From assembly GCA_050747525.1 (NCBI GenBank), contig JBOGOC010000058.1, positions 14,050 through 78,049 on the forward strand: a DNA stretch of 64,000 nucleotides, in the 5' to 3' direction. Numbering within the stretch: the first letter of the stretch is position 1; the number at the start of each line of letters is the position of its first letter. Positions 1 through 7,752 of the stretch are shown one piece after another. The translations under genes were made by a program, and so were the position numbers. The notes beneath the pieces are model-generated. The model saw only the letters and a program-made list of their open reading frames with translations, made no database searches and had not been told where the DNA came from. The stretch comes from JBOGOC01 sp050747525. Lineage in GTDB: Bacteria > Acidobacteriota > Polarisedimenticolia > JACPZX01 > DASXTC01.

Positions 1-878
1 TCATGAAGGAAGGCGCCGACTACGCGATCCTGTCCGATATCGCCGGGGTGGAGGACCACTACGGCGACATGGACTTCAAGATCGCCGGGACGGCCCAGGG
101 CGTCACCGCGGTGCAGATGGACATCAAGGTCGTGGGGATCTCGGCGGACATCATGCGCCAGGCGCTGGCCCAGGCTCGTGAAGGCCGGCTGTTCATCCTG
201 GATCGCATGATGCAGACCATCCCCACGGCGCGCGAGAACATCTCGGTCTTCGCGCCCCGGATGATCACGGTCACCATCCCCAAGGACAAAATCCGCGAAG
301 TCATTGGCCCGGGCGGCAAGATGATCCGGTCCATCGTGGAGCGCACGGGGGCCAAGATCGAGATCAACGACGACGGCCGCGTGGAGATCGCGTCGGTGGA
401 CGAGGCCTCCGCGCAGATGGCCCTGGAGATCATCACCGAGCTCACCACCGAGGCGGAAGTGGGCAAGTCCTACATGGGCAAGGTGAAGCGGCTCGTGAAC
501 TTCGGCGCGTTCGTCGAGATCCTGCCGGGGCTGGAGGGCCTGCTGCACGTCTCGGAGATCGCGCCCTACCGCGTCAACGATCCGCACGATGAGCTCGCCG
601 AGGGCGACGAGATCATGGTGAAGGTCATCGACGTGGATGGCGACCGCGTCCGGCTCAGCCGGCGCGCGCTGCTGGCGGAGCAGGGCGGCGGCGGCCCGGC
701 CCCCGAGGGCTCGGACGGCGAGCAGGGCGGCCCCCCACCACGCGCGCACGCGCATTCCGGCAGCGAAGGACGTCCCCAGGGCGCGCCCGGGGGCCGGCCG
801 CGCGGCGAGGGCGGTGGACGGGATCGCGACCGGGGTGGATCGGGTGGCGGCGGAGGCCGCTTCCGGCGCCGCCGCTGA
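1..878 (+). CDS. pnp: Polyribonucleotide nucleotidyltransferase (PNPase), C-terminal part
   Basis: This is the 3' end of pnp; its 5' part lies before the window, and 291 residues are visible in the frame starting at base 3. PNPase degrades RNA 3' to 5' phosphorolytically. The visible part holds the end of the second RNase PH-like domain (the GxxDxxGxxDHxGDMDFK-type stretch near residues 11-30), then a KH domain with the GxxG loop (VIGPGGKMI, about residues 100-108), then an S1 domain (about residues 155-225, VNFGAFVEILPGLEGLLHVS). The tail is Gly/Arg-rich (about residues 228-291), an RGG-like disordered tail seen in some PNPases. A strong hairpin follows. Assignment is very secure. Confidence 0.97.
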   Translation, partial: MKEGADYAILSDIAGVEDHYGDMDFKIAGTAQGVTAVQMDIKVVGISADIMRQALAQAREGRLFILDRMMQTIPTARENISVFAPRMITVTIPKDKIREVIGPGGKMIRSIVERTGAKIEINDDGRVEIASVDEASAQMALEIITELTTEAEVGKSYMGKVKRLVNFGAFVEILPGLEGLLHVSEIAPYRVNDPHDELAEGDEIMVKVIDVDGDRVRLSRRALLAEQGGGGPAPEGSDGEQGGPPPRAHAHSGSEGRPQGAPGGRPRGEGGGRDRDRGGSGGGGGRFRRRR

Positions 879-889
879 GCTGAACGGAT

Positions 890-935
890 CGGACGCGGGC
901 TCTCAGGTGAGAAACCCTGAGGGCCCGCCCGTCCG
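890..935. terminator. Hairpin between convergent pnp and Fis-like gene
   Basis: An imperfect inverted repeat of about 18 bases per arm lies 12 bases after the pnp stop and 6 bases before the stop of the facing gene. The arms are 890-907 and 916-935, with an 8-base loop (908-915). No T-run follows on either strand, so it is a terminator-like hairpin, probably bidirectional, rather than a classical intrinsic terminator. Confidence 0.65.
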
Positions 936-940
936 GCGGC

Positions 941-1138
941 TCAGCTCAGGTTCAGGTTCTTGACCTTATTGATGAGCGTGTTCCGGTGGATCCCCAACCG
1001 GCGCGCAGCCACGGAACGGTTCCCCTGCGTCGCCTTCAAGGCGATGGTGATGTAGCGCCGCTCGAATTCCTTCAGCGCGTGCTCGAGTTTGATCTCTCCC
1101 TTGATCCACTCCGCGATCAGAGTCTCGAGTGATCCCAT
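941..1138 (-). CDS. Small stand-alone Fis-type helix-turn-helix protein
   Basis: This 65-residue protein is almost entirely a Fis/HTH_8 DNA-binding fold: a first helix region (IKLEHALKEFERRYI), then ALKATQGNRSVAARRLGIHRNTL, where the recognition helix falls. It resembles the C-terminal DNA-binding domain of NtrC-family regulators and of Fis but has no other domain. The start was placed at the ATG at 1136-1138 because AAAGGTGAG lies 5-8 bases upstream; the frame stays open further upstream but loses homology. It probably acts as a small nucleoid-associated or regulatory protein. Target genes cannot be told from the sequence. Confidence 0.8.
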   Translation of the reverse strand: MGSLETLIAEWIKGEIKLEHALKEFERRYITIALKATQGNRSVAARRLGIHRNTLINKVKNLNLS

Positions 1139-1226
1139 CAACGTCTCACCTTTCCAGGCGGGATTCCGCCCGATAAAGAACGCTCCTGAAGGACAATTGA
1201 AATGACTGCTTTGTTGGAGAGCCCGC

Positions 1227-1254
1227 ATCTTAACACGACGGTTCGATCGATCAA
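1227..1254 (-). promoter_or_regulatory. Predicted sigma-70-type promoter of the Fis-like gene
   Basis: On the minus strand, TTGATC (1249-1254) is followed by 16 bases and TAAGAT (1227-1232). This implies a leader of about 80 bases that contains a short GGCGG/CCGCC hairpin (about 1156-1170) just before the ribosome binding site. This AT-richer spot stands out in a very GC-rich region. Confidence 0.45.
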
Positions 1255-1316
1255 GAAAATTCTTCACGATCGAAGTCGATTTTACGTGGTGAGAAGAGCA
1301 CCACGCGCTCGCCGAT

Positions 1317-1347
1317 CCCCGCTCTCTCGTTTCCGGAGAGAGCGGGG
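1317..1347 (-). terminator. Perfect 12-bp hairpin after the LysM gene
   Basis: CCCCGCTCTCTC (1317-1328) and GAGAGAGCGGGG (1336-1347) are exact reverse complements with a 7-base loop. It sits 24 bases beyond the stop of the LysM gene and before the promoter of the Fis-like gene. No T-run follows, as with the hairpin after pnp. Confidence 0.7.
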
Positions 1348-1370
1348 ACCAGGCGGTAGCTTCCTGCGCG

Positions 1371-2708
1371 TCAGCGGCTCGCAACCCGATCGCCGAGGTT
1401 CATCTCGCGGGCGGCGGTGATGACCTTGGCCGTGGCGGTGTGCTTGCGGGTCTTGAGCACCAGGATCTGGCCGAGCACGGTCTGAGGATGATCCTCCGGG
1501 TTCATGCTGCCTTCGATCCGATGGCGTTCTGCCCTCGACTGCAGGCCGTCGATGTAGCTGTCGGTCGAGGCGAACTCGAGGACGCCCGCGTACTCGCGGA
1601 AGACCGTCAGCACGTCACCGGCCTGAAGGCCGTTGTCCGATCCGAGATCCACGTTGATGATGTCCCCCGTTCCCAGCGCCGCCTTGTCGGGGCTCGAGTC
1701 CACGATATAGCCGGCGCTCTTGGGGTCGATCTGCACGCCGTAGCGCTTGAAGTCCACGGGCGGCGTGATGGGCACGGGCGTCTCTTCGTACGGGATCAGG
1801 GCCATGCCGAGGGTTATGGCGTCGCAGGCCTGGACGATCTGGGCCGTGGCGCTCTTTTCCTGCAGGGCGATGATGCGGATGCGCCCCACGGGACGCACGC
1901 TCTCCCCCACCTCCTCGTCGAAGATGGGATGCGGCACCACCCCTTCGTACGCCAGGATGCTGTACTCGGCGCCGGTGACCAGCTGGGAGCTGGAGCCCTG
2001 ATTCAGGAAGACGATGTCGCCCGTCGCCATGACGGTGCGTGATGGATCCTCGCGCTCCTTGATCATGAGGGCGGGACGATCGTATCTCTCGAGGATGTAG
2101 CTGGCGCACTCCACGTCGCTCTCGTCCGCGACGGGCACGAGGGTCGGGCCGGCCGGGACCATGACGGGAGGAGCGGGCGAGGCCGAATGAACGGGCGTCA
2201 CATCCCCTTCGTCCGTCTGCGGCTCCAGCGAGGCCACCTCATCGGGTACGCCGGTCGCCGGCGTCTCCACGGGCTGGGGAGGGCCGTTCTCTCCAATCAC
2301 GGTGGGGCGCGGCGGGATCTGGAGCGGATCCCCCGGATAGATCCAGTGAGAATCGGTGATGTAGCGGTTGACGTCCCAGATCTGCGGCCAGAGGTACGGG
2401 TCACTCAGGTAATGGCCCGCCAGATCCCACAGCGTGTCGTTTTTCACGATGATGTGGACCGTCGAGCCCTGAGGGAACGACTCGGCTGTGGGAGGCTCGT
2501 ACGGAGTCCAGTGATCCCCCACGAACCGGCCCGTCCTGGGAGGGGTCGGGGAGCTGGGGGGGGTGACGATGGCCGGCCTGGCCGTGGCCGTGCCCTCGGT
2601 TGTGGGCTGCTCGTCCTGCCGTGCCGCGCAGGGGGGCGCCGCCACCATGGCAGCGACGGCGGCCGCCGCCATGGCGGCTAGAATCGGGGACCTCTTGGAA
2701 TTCTGCAT
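1371..2708 (-). CDS. Secreted LysM-domain protein
   Basis: A 445-residue exported protein. The N-terminus has a basic n-region and an Ala-rich hydrophobic core (about residues 8-29), consistent with a signal peptide. After a Pro/Thr-rich linker comes one LysM motif (about residues 83-133, with VHIIVKNDTLWDLAGHYL and WIYPGDPLQIP), a peptidoglycan-binding fold. The remaining 300 residues have no clear named domain but contain two stretches (GDIVFLNQGS and GDIINVDLGSDNGLQAGDVLTVF) that resemble OB/SH3-like beta repeats. The start ATG is preceded by AGGAGG at ideal spacing; longer upstream frame was rejected. Probably a periplasmic cell-wall-associated protein. Exact role unknown. Confidence 0.8.
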   Translation of the reverse strand: MQNSKRSPILAAMAAAAVAAMVAAPPCAARQDEQPTTEGTATARPAIVTPPSSPTPPRTGRFVGDHWTPYEPPTAESFPQGSTVHIIVKNDTLWDLAGHYLSDPYLWPQIWDVNRYITDSHWIYPGDPLQIPPRPTVIGENGPPQPVETPATGVPDEVASLEPQTDEGDVTPVHSASPAPPVMVPAGPTLVPVADESDVECASYILERYDRPALMIKEREDPSRTVMATGDIVFLNQGSSSQLVTGAEYSILAYEGVVPHPIFDEEVGESVRPVGRIRIIALQEKSATAQIVQACDAITLGMALIPYEETPVPITPPVDFKRYGVQIDPKSAGYIVDSSPDKAALGTGDIINVDLGSDNGLQAGDVLTVFREYAGVLEFASTDSYIDGLQSRAERHRIEGSMNPEDHPQTVLGQILVLKTRKHTATAKVITAAREMNLGDRVASR

Positions 2709-2819
2709 CGCGTTGCCTCCTGGTCGGCGCCTGGCTCTCTCTCGAAAGCTATTGATTCCAGGACGCTTGTGATTGACCCGGGCAAGGGTCACCCATGCCG
2801 GGCGGCGGAGCGGGGCCGA

Positions 2820-2848
2820 AATATATGAATTGGCAGGGGGTCAGGCAA
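2820..2848 (-). promoter_or_regulatory. Predicted promoter of the LysM gene
   Basis: On the minus strand, TTGCCT (2843-2848), a 17-base spacer and TATATT (2820-2825) lie in the gap upstream of the LysM gene, giving a leader of about 105 bases. The leader contains a short GACCC/GGGTC inverted repeat. Confidence 0.5.
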
Positions 2849-2865
2849 GGCGGGGCAATCCGGGG

Positions 2866-3654
2866 CTAGCGCGCCTTTGCCTTGAGATGGGCGATCTGCT
2901 GGCGGGCGACCGTGGCGGCCTCGGTGCCGGGATAGGTCGCCGAGACGTTCTTGAAGACCTCCAGGGCCTCATCCCGCTGGTTCAGGGCCAGCCTCGAGAA
3001 GCCGATCTTCAGCATGGCCGCGGGGACCTGATCGCCGAACGGGAAGCGCTCGGCCACGACGCGGTAGGCGGCCATGGCCTCCTCGTAGCGCTCCATCTGG
3101 AAAGCGCACTCCCCTACCCCGAACTGCGCATCATCGGCCAGGGCGTCGTCGGAATGGCCCGTGACGACCTGCTGAAAGAGCTCGAGGGCCTGCTGCGGCT
3201 TCCGATCATCGAGAAGCCGCCTGGCCTCTTCCATCAGGGTCGAAGCGCTCCCAACCGCCGCTGGGTGCGCGCCTCCCCCCGATCGGCTCGACGACGCCGG
3301 CCTGGCAGTCAGCGGACCTGAGGTGTAGCGCGACGCGTCGGTGATCGGCTCGGAGTAGATGATCCCGGACGATGAGTCCTGGCGACCTCCCGAGGCGGGC
3401 AACGGAAGCTCCGTGGCCTCGGCGGGAGCGTTCTTCTCGGGCCCGGGGGCGGCGCGTCCTTCCGCCTGCATCTGGGCCCGCACCCGCGCTTCGGCCAGAT
3501 TCTTGCGCAGCTCGAAATTCTCCTTCTGGAGGCGCTCGATATCGCGGCGGAACACATCCACCGACTGGCGAGTCACGCAGGCCGACGCTCCGGACGCCAG
3601 AATCACGGCAACGAGCATGCGGCAGAGGAGGCGCGAGGTCATCGGCAGCATCAT
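2866..3654 (-). CDS. CpoB/YbgF-like TPR lipoprotein
   Basis: A 262-residue lipoprotein. The N-terminal hydrophobic segment ends in a lipobox-like LASGASAC, so the mature protein would be lipid-anchored. A coiled-coil stretch follows (RRDIERLQKENFELRKNLAEARVRAQ), then a low-complexity linker and a C-terminal tetratricopeptide array (from about residue 140, with ALELFQQVVTGHSDDALADDAQFGVGEC-type repeats). Coiled coil plus TPR is the architecture of CpoB/YbgF, which coordinates the Tol-Pal system with peptidoglycan synthesis; BamD-like proteins also have such TPRs. No tol genes are adjacent, although a TonB/TolA-like gene lies 2 kb away. Start chosen at the first of two adjacent ATGs after GGAGAG. 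Confidence 0.75.
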   Translation of the reverse strand: MMLPMTSRLLCRMLVAVILASGASACVTRQSVDVFRRDIERLQKENFELRKNLAEARVRAQMQAEGRAAPGPEKNAPAEATELPLPASGGRQDSSSGIIYSEPITDASRYTSGPLTARPASSSRSGGGAHPAAVGSASTLMEEARRLLDDRKPQQALELFQQVVTGHSDDALADDAQFGVGECAFQMERYEEAMAAYRVVAERFPFGDQVPAAMLKIGFSRLALNQRDEALEVFKNVSATYPGTEAATVARQQIAHLKAKAR

Positions 3655-3674
3655 ATCCGCCGATTCTCTCCAGA

Positions 3675-4277
3675 TCAACGCGTGTCCATGGACGGCGACT
3701 CCCCCGGCGCAGCATGGTGGAAGGTGAGGGCCGTGTTGCCGTAGGTGACCGTGCGCACGGCATGCAGCCGCCCGCCGCCCTTGAGAAGCGAGTGCACGTC
3801 GTGCTCCGCCACCACGACGCCGCGCGCCGTCAGCAGCGAGCTCTGCCCCACCAGCCGCAGGGCGCGATCCAGCTCTCCTCCTTCGTAGGGAGGATCCAGG
3901 TACACGATGTCGAACGACGCCCCGTCCGATGCCAGCTGCCGGAGCGCGAAGGCCAGATCGCATCCCAGGACACGGGTCCGCGCGCCCAGCTCGCCGGCCG
4001 TCTCAAGATTCTGCCGGAGCAGCGCGACCGTTTCCGGGCTCTTCTCCACGAAGGCCACGAGGCGCGCTCCGCGGCTCAGCGCCTCCACGCCGACGGCGCC
4101 GGTCCCCGCGTAGGCATCCAGGAAGGCCGCCCCGTCCACGTCTCTCCCCAGGATGTCGAAGAGGGCTTCGCGGACGCGATCGCCTGTCGGACGTATCTCG
4201 AAACCTGCCGGAACGCGCAGGCGGCGCCCCTTCAGGGTGCCTCCGATCACGCGCAAGGCAGGACGCTTCGCTCCCAT
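3675..4277 (-). CDS. rsmD: 16S rRNA (guanine(966)-N(2))-methyltransferase
   Basis: A 200-residue class I SAM-dependent methyltransferase. RsmD methylates G966 of 16S rRNA. Visible motifs are RVIGGTLKGRRL at the N-terminus, the SAM-binding DAYAGTGAVGVEALSRGA (about residues 54-71) and the catalytic DPPY (about residues 128-131), typical of N2-guanine/N6-adenine methylases. Length matches the family (about 185-200). The coaD gene that often follows rsmD is not here. A TACAGT box (complement of 4287-4292) lies 9 bases before the ATG, so the gene may share a divergent promoter region with the flavin reductase gene. Confidence 0.92.
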   Translation of the reverse strand: MGAKRPALRVIGGTLKGRRLRVPAGFEIRPTGDRVREALFDILGRDVDGAAFLDAYAGTGAVGVEALSRGARLVAFVEKSPETVALLRQNLETAGELGARTRVLGCDLAFALRQLASDGASFDIVYLDPPYEGGELDRALRLVGQSSLLTARGVVVAEHDVHSLLKGGGRLHAVRTVTYGNTALTFHHAAPGESPSMDTR

Positions 4278-4317
4278 GACCAGGCTACTGTAGCTCGAAA
4301 CGCCAGGCCCCGTCTGG

Positions 4318-4323
4318 TAGACT
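4318..4323 (+). promoter_or_regulatory. Possible extended -10 box close to the start of the flavin reductase gene
   Basis: TGGTAGACT ends 11 bases before the ATG at 4335. No good -35 is visible and no ribosome binding site lies between, which would fit a very short or leaderless transcript. Weak evidence on its own. Confidence 0.3.
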
Positions 4324-4334
4324 CGGCCTTACCC

Positions 4335-4916
4335 ATGACGACGAGGCGCCGGCTGGAAACCAAGGTGGAGATCCCCACCGACAAGTCGGCGTGGCACCCG
4401 GCTCCGCTGGCCGGCTCGCTGGTGCTGGTGTCGTCCCGCAGCAGCAGCGGCCGGACCCACGTGTCCCGCAAGACCTGGCTCACCATGGTGTCGTCCTCCC
4501 CCGCCATGCTGGCCCTCTCCTGCCGGATCTCGCACCGCACCGCCATCAACATCCTCGAGACGAGGGAGTTCGTGATCAACGTGCCGGGCGAGGATCTGGC
4601 CGCGCGCGCCTGGGCTGCGTCCGACGCCCTCTCCGAGGACGGCGCGTCGGCGGGCGGGTGGTCCATGACCGACGGAGTGCGGGTGATGGTGCCGCGGATC
4701 ACGGAATGCCGTGCCCATCTGGAATGCGGGCTGGAGTCCTCGCGCCGGATCACCGACGAGGACATCGTCTTCTTCGGGCGCATCGTTTCCGTCTCGCTGG
4801 ACGAGTCGCTGCTGAAGGGCGCGCCCGAGGAGCGCTACCGGGCTCTGCGATCGCTGCTCTACCTGGAGCCCGACCTCTTCGCCGTGATCGACGCCGCCCG
4901 GCGCATCGATCTCTGA
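4335..4916 (+). CDS. Flavin reductase-like (FMN-binding split-barrel) protein
   Basis: A 193-residue protein of the flavin reductase-like domain family, which binds FMN and reduces it or acts as a flavoprotein oxidoreductase. The N-terminal part has the typical early segment (HPAPLAGSLVLVSSRSSSGR followed by TWLTMVSSSPAMLALSC), then the family core HRTAINILETREFVINVPG and the ending RIVSVSLDESLL. It ends 3 bases before the next gene, an ECF-type membrane component, so the two are probably co-transcribed; the pairing hints at a shared flavin or related vitamin context but does not prove it. The natural electron partner is unknown. Confidence 0.8.
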   Translation: MTTRRRLETKVEIPTDKSAWHPAPLAGSLVLVSSRSSSGRTHVSRKTWLTMVSSSPAMLALSCRISHRTAINILETREFVINVPGEDLAARAWAASDALSEDGASAGGWSMTDGVRVMVPRITECRAHLECGLESSRRITDEDIVFFGRIVSVSLDESLLKGAPEERYRALRSLLYLEPDLFAVIDAARRIDL

Positions 4917-4919
4917 GCG

Positions 4920-5666
4920 ATGCGCGAGCTCTTCACCATGTGGCGCGACACCCGCATGGTGGTGCTCACCTCCGTCCTGGCGGCCCTGCACGCGGCGGCG
5001 GTGATCCCCTTCAAGCCCATCCAGATACTCCCTGGCGTCACCGACCTCCGGCCGGGGATGGCATTGCCGATCGTCTTCTCGCTCCTGTTCGGACCGCCGG
5101 CCGCCTGGGGGGCCGCCATCGGCAACACCATCAGCGATCTGTTCGGCACGCTGGGGCCCGGCACGCTCTTCGGCTTCCTGGGCAACCTGCTCTACGGATA
5201 CGTCCCCTGGCGGGTCTGGACCGCGTGGCGGCGGGGGCCAGCGCGCCTCGGCACGCCGGTGGACTGGGGCGTCTTCCTTCTGGGGCTGGCCGGGGCCTCC
5301 GGAGCCTGCGCCCTCACCATCGGCTGGGGCGTGCACATGCTGAACCTGTATCCGTTCGCCAGCACCGCCGGTATCATCCTGATGCACAACCTGACGGTGG
5401 GCCTGATCCTCTCTCCACCGCTGCTCGCAGCCCTGCGCCATCGCGTCGCCCGCCTCAACATGCTGATGGAGGAGCCGGAGGAGGGGAACCGCTTCGCCGC
5501 CGCTCGGCTGTCCAGGAAGGCCTCGTCGCTGTTCTTCGTGGCGGCCTGCGGCGCCGGGCTGGCCGCCGGCTACGCGAGCGGGGCGTCCGGAGCGTCCGAC
5601 GCCGCGATCACCGGAGCGGTGACCCCGTTCGTGGCGGCCGTCCTGCTGGCGGCAGTTCTGCTCTGA
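4920..5666 (+). CDS. ECF-type transporter S component-like membrane protein (QueT-like)
   Basis: A 248-residue, very hydrophobic protein with about six membrane segments. The first 80 residues (IPFKPIQILPGVTDLRPGMA, then LLFGPPAAWGAAIGNTISDLFGTLGPG) resemble the substrate-binding S components of energy-coupling factor transporters, especially the QueT group that takes up queuosine precursors. A charged cytoplasmic loop with EEPEEG occurs near residue 185. No ECF A or T components are adjacent, which is normal for group II systems. The substrate is not decided by the sequence; the upstream flavin enzyme makes a flavin-related compound an alternative. Confidence 0.65.
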   Translation: MRELFTMWRDTRMVVLTSVLAALHAAAVIPFKPIQILPGVTDLRPGMALPIVFSLLFGPPAAWGAAIGNTISDLFGTLGPGTLFGFLGNLLYGYVPWRVWTAWRRGPARLGTPVDWGVFLLGLAGASGACALTIGWGVHMLNLYPFASTAGIILMHNLTVGLILSPPLLAALRHRVARLNMLMEEPEEGNRFAAARLSRKASSLFFVAACGAGLAAGYASGASGASDAAITGAVTPFVAAVLLAAVLL

Positions 5667-5673
5667 GGGCCCG

Positions 5674-6627
5674 TCATCGCTGGTACGGCTCCATATTGTA
5701 CAGGAACCGCGCGGTGATTCCCTCGGAGTCCTTGGGGAAGTCCTCGGGAAGCGGCGGCAGCGGATTGGACGCCTCCAGGGCGAGAGTCGCGCAGGTGTCG
5801 AAGGCCGGCGTGCCCGACTCGTCCACGACGCTGATCCCGGTGACCCGCCCGTCGCGCTCGATCCTGAATCGCACGGTGACCACTCCGGAGAGTCCCGCGC
5901 GCGCGGCGGGAGGCCAGCCGCGCGTCCAGTTGGTCCAGATGATCCAGTAGATGCGCCGGGCGTAGGGTCCCCAGTCGAACCCCGGCGTGTCGAACGAAAG
6001 CCCGCCCGTGGGGCCGCTCAAGCCTCCGACCGGATTGTCGTAGCGCAGCGGCTCGCCGAGCCCCCCTGGTGGATGCCCCGCCGACATGCGTCCCAGCGCC
6101 TCCTTGAGGGAGCGCTGCCCTCTCCGTCCCCCGGGCGCGCCCTCAGGCTGTCCCGCCGAGGTGCCGCCGAACGGATCCTCCGTCTTTCCCGGCGTGCGCG
6201 CATCCGCGCGAGGGGGATTCTCGTCCGCCGGTTCCTGCTCGGGCTGCGTGTCCGGGGCCTCCTGGCCCGGGCTGGCCGGCGCGTCCGGCTCCGGCACGGC
6301 GGGCCCCGAGACCGGCGGTGCGAGGAACCGGTTGGGAACGTTCCCACGGGAATAGGGATCGTCGTTGCGAGGAGGCGGCGCATCCGGCGGCCTCGGATCG
6401 GATCGTGTCTCCTGGCCCGGATCACCCAGGCTCACCTCGTCGCGCGGCGGAGGCTCCTGGAGGAACTCCAGTGGGATGGGCCCGTTGGGATCGGCCGTGC
6501 TCGCGGGGCGCACGGCGCGCGCCGTGAAGAGGCCGGGATTGAGAAGGATGGTGATGAACACCAGCGCGTGCAGCAGCAGGCTGGATAGGACCGCCTCGCG
6601 TGATGTGATCGGGCTTCGCTCGGACAT
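5674..6627 (-). CDS. TonB/TolA-like energy transducer
   Basis: A 317-residue protein with one N-terminal membrane anchor (about residues 13-35, VLSSLLLHALVFITILLNPG). A long Pro/Glu/Gly-rich periplasmic spacer follows (about residues 40-215), and the TonB C-terminal fold is at the end (YARRIYWIIWTNWT, then VTVRFRIERDGRVTGISVVDESG). Such proteins transmit proton-motive force from ExbBD or TolQR to the outer membrane. No exbB/exbD or tolQ/tolR genes are in the window. The spacing of the C-terminal domain fits both TonB and TolA-type proteins. Confidence 0.8.
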   Translation of the reverse strand: MSERSPITSREAVLSSLLLHALVFITILLNPGLFTARAVRPASTADPNGPIPLEFLQEPPPRDEVSLGDPGQETRSDPRPPDAPPPRNDDPYSRGNVPNRFLAPPVSGPAVPEPDAPASPGQEAPDTQPEQEPADENPPRADARTPGKTEDPFGGTSAGQPEGAPGGRRGQRSLKEALGRMSAGHPPGGLGEPLRYDNPVGGLSGPTGGLSFDTPGFDWGPYARRIYWIIWTNWTRGWPPAARAGLSGVVTVRFRIERDGRVTGISVVDESGTPAFDTCATLALEASNPLPPLPEDFPKDSEGITARFLYNMEPYQR

Positions 6628-6651
6628 TTCGTTCTCACGCGGCCGGCAGGA

Positions 6652-7752
6652 TCACACCGAGCCGGCCACCTCGTGGAATCGCCGGCGCAGCGCCACCATG
6701 TCTACGGTCTTTGATACGGCCGGATGTACGCGATTGGTCAGCAGCACGAAGATCCGGCCCGTTTCAGGATCGATCCAGACGGACGTTCCCGTGAACCCGT
6801 TGTGCCCGAACGATCGGCCGGACATGCGCGGCCCCGCGGCCGTGTCGCCGCGCAGGGCGAGACGGAACGCGTACGACCGGGCCTCCTCGAGGCCGGGGGT
6901 GGCATCATGCCGCGCGAGGTCGAGGGCCCTTCCCGTGAGCATGCTCGTGCCCGCCCCCAGGTACTCCCGTGCGATGGAGGCCACCTCACCTGCCGTTCCG
7001 AAGAGGCCTGCGTGCCCCGCCACTCCGCCCACGGCCCAGGCATTCTGATCGTGCACCTCGCCGCGGATGACACCACGGCGGAAGCCGTCGTATCCAGCGG
7101 CCCGTTCGCCGGCCACGTCACGCGAGAGGGTTCGTTCATAGTGGCACGAATCCTCGGTGGCGGCCACCCTGGCGCCCCACGCGGCCGGCGGCCTGAAGGC
7201 CGTGGCCCTCAGCCCCAGCCGTGAGGCGATCTGATGGTGCGCCAGCTCGTCCAGCGTCGCGGTGGCCGCGCGGGCCAGGACCTCGCCCAGCAGGATGTAG
7301 CCGAGGTCCGAATAGATGACGCGCGCTCCCGGCCCAGCGACGGGAGCCACCTCTCCGATCTGGCGCAGGTACTCATCCATGGTGCGGCCCCGCAGGTACA
7401 GAGGGAGCCAGTCGGGAAGCCCGGAGGTGTGGGTCAGCAGATGGTGCAGGGTGATGTCCCTCTTGTCGTTGCGGTCCATCGCCGGGACCAGCCTCCGCAC
7501 GGGCGTTCCGGCGGGCAGGCCCAGCTCCTCGCTCAGGGCGAGGTACAGCAGCGACGTCACCAGCGGCTTGGTGAGCGACGCCAGGTCGTAGATGGTGTCC
7601 AGGGTCGCGGTCACGGGCGCGTCGCCTGTCACCGCCAGACCGCGCGCTCCCTCGTCGAGGATCCCCTCCGGACCCGCGACGGCGTACACGCCTCCGGGGA
7701 TGTCTCCGCGATCGATCCGCTCGTCCAGGAACGAGTCCAGGGGACGGCTCAT
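6652..7752 (-). CDS. Beta-lactamase-fold serine hydrolase
   Basis: A 366-residue protein of the class C beta-lactamase/esterase (PF00144) family. All three active-site motifs are visible: SLTK (Ser59-x-x-Lys62), a YSD variant of YxN at 147-149, and HNG in the SFGHNGFTGTS segment. There is no signal peptide, so it is probably cytoplasmic; the family contains esterases, D-aminopeptidases and peptidoglycan-recycling amidases as well as lactamases. Its start overlaps the stop of the Gfo/Idh gene (ATGA), so it is the last gene of the lipid A operon. Its location where lpxB is often found makes an envelope-related substrate plausible, but this is inference. Confidence 0.85.
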   Translation of the reverse strand: MSRPLDSFLDERIDRGDIPGGVYAVAGPEGILDEGARGLAVTGDAPVTATLDTIYDLASLTKPLVTSLLYLALSEELGLPAGTPVRRLVPAMDRNDKRDITLHHLLTHTSGLPDWLPLYLRGRTMDEYLRQIGEVAPVAGPGARVIYSDLGYILLGEVLARAATATLDELAHHQIASRLGLRATAFRPPAAWGARVAATEDSCHYERTLSRDVAGERAAGYDGFRRGVIRGEVHDQNAWAVGGVAGHAGLFGTAGEVASIAREYLGAGTSMLTGRALDLARHDATPGLEEARSYAFRLALRGDTAAGPRMSGRSFGHNGFTGTSVWIDPETGRIFVLLTNRVHPAVSKTVDMVALRRRFHEVAGSV

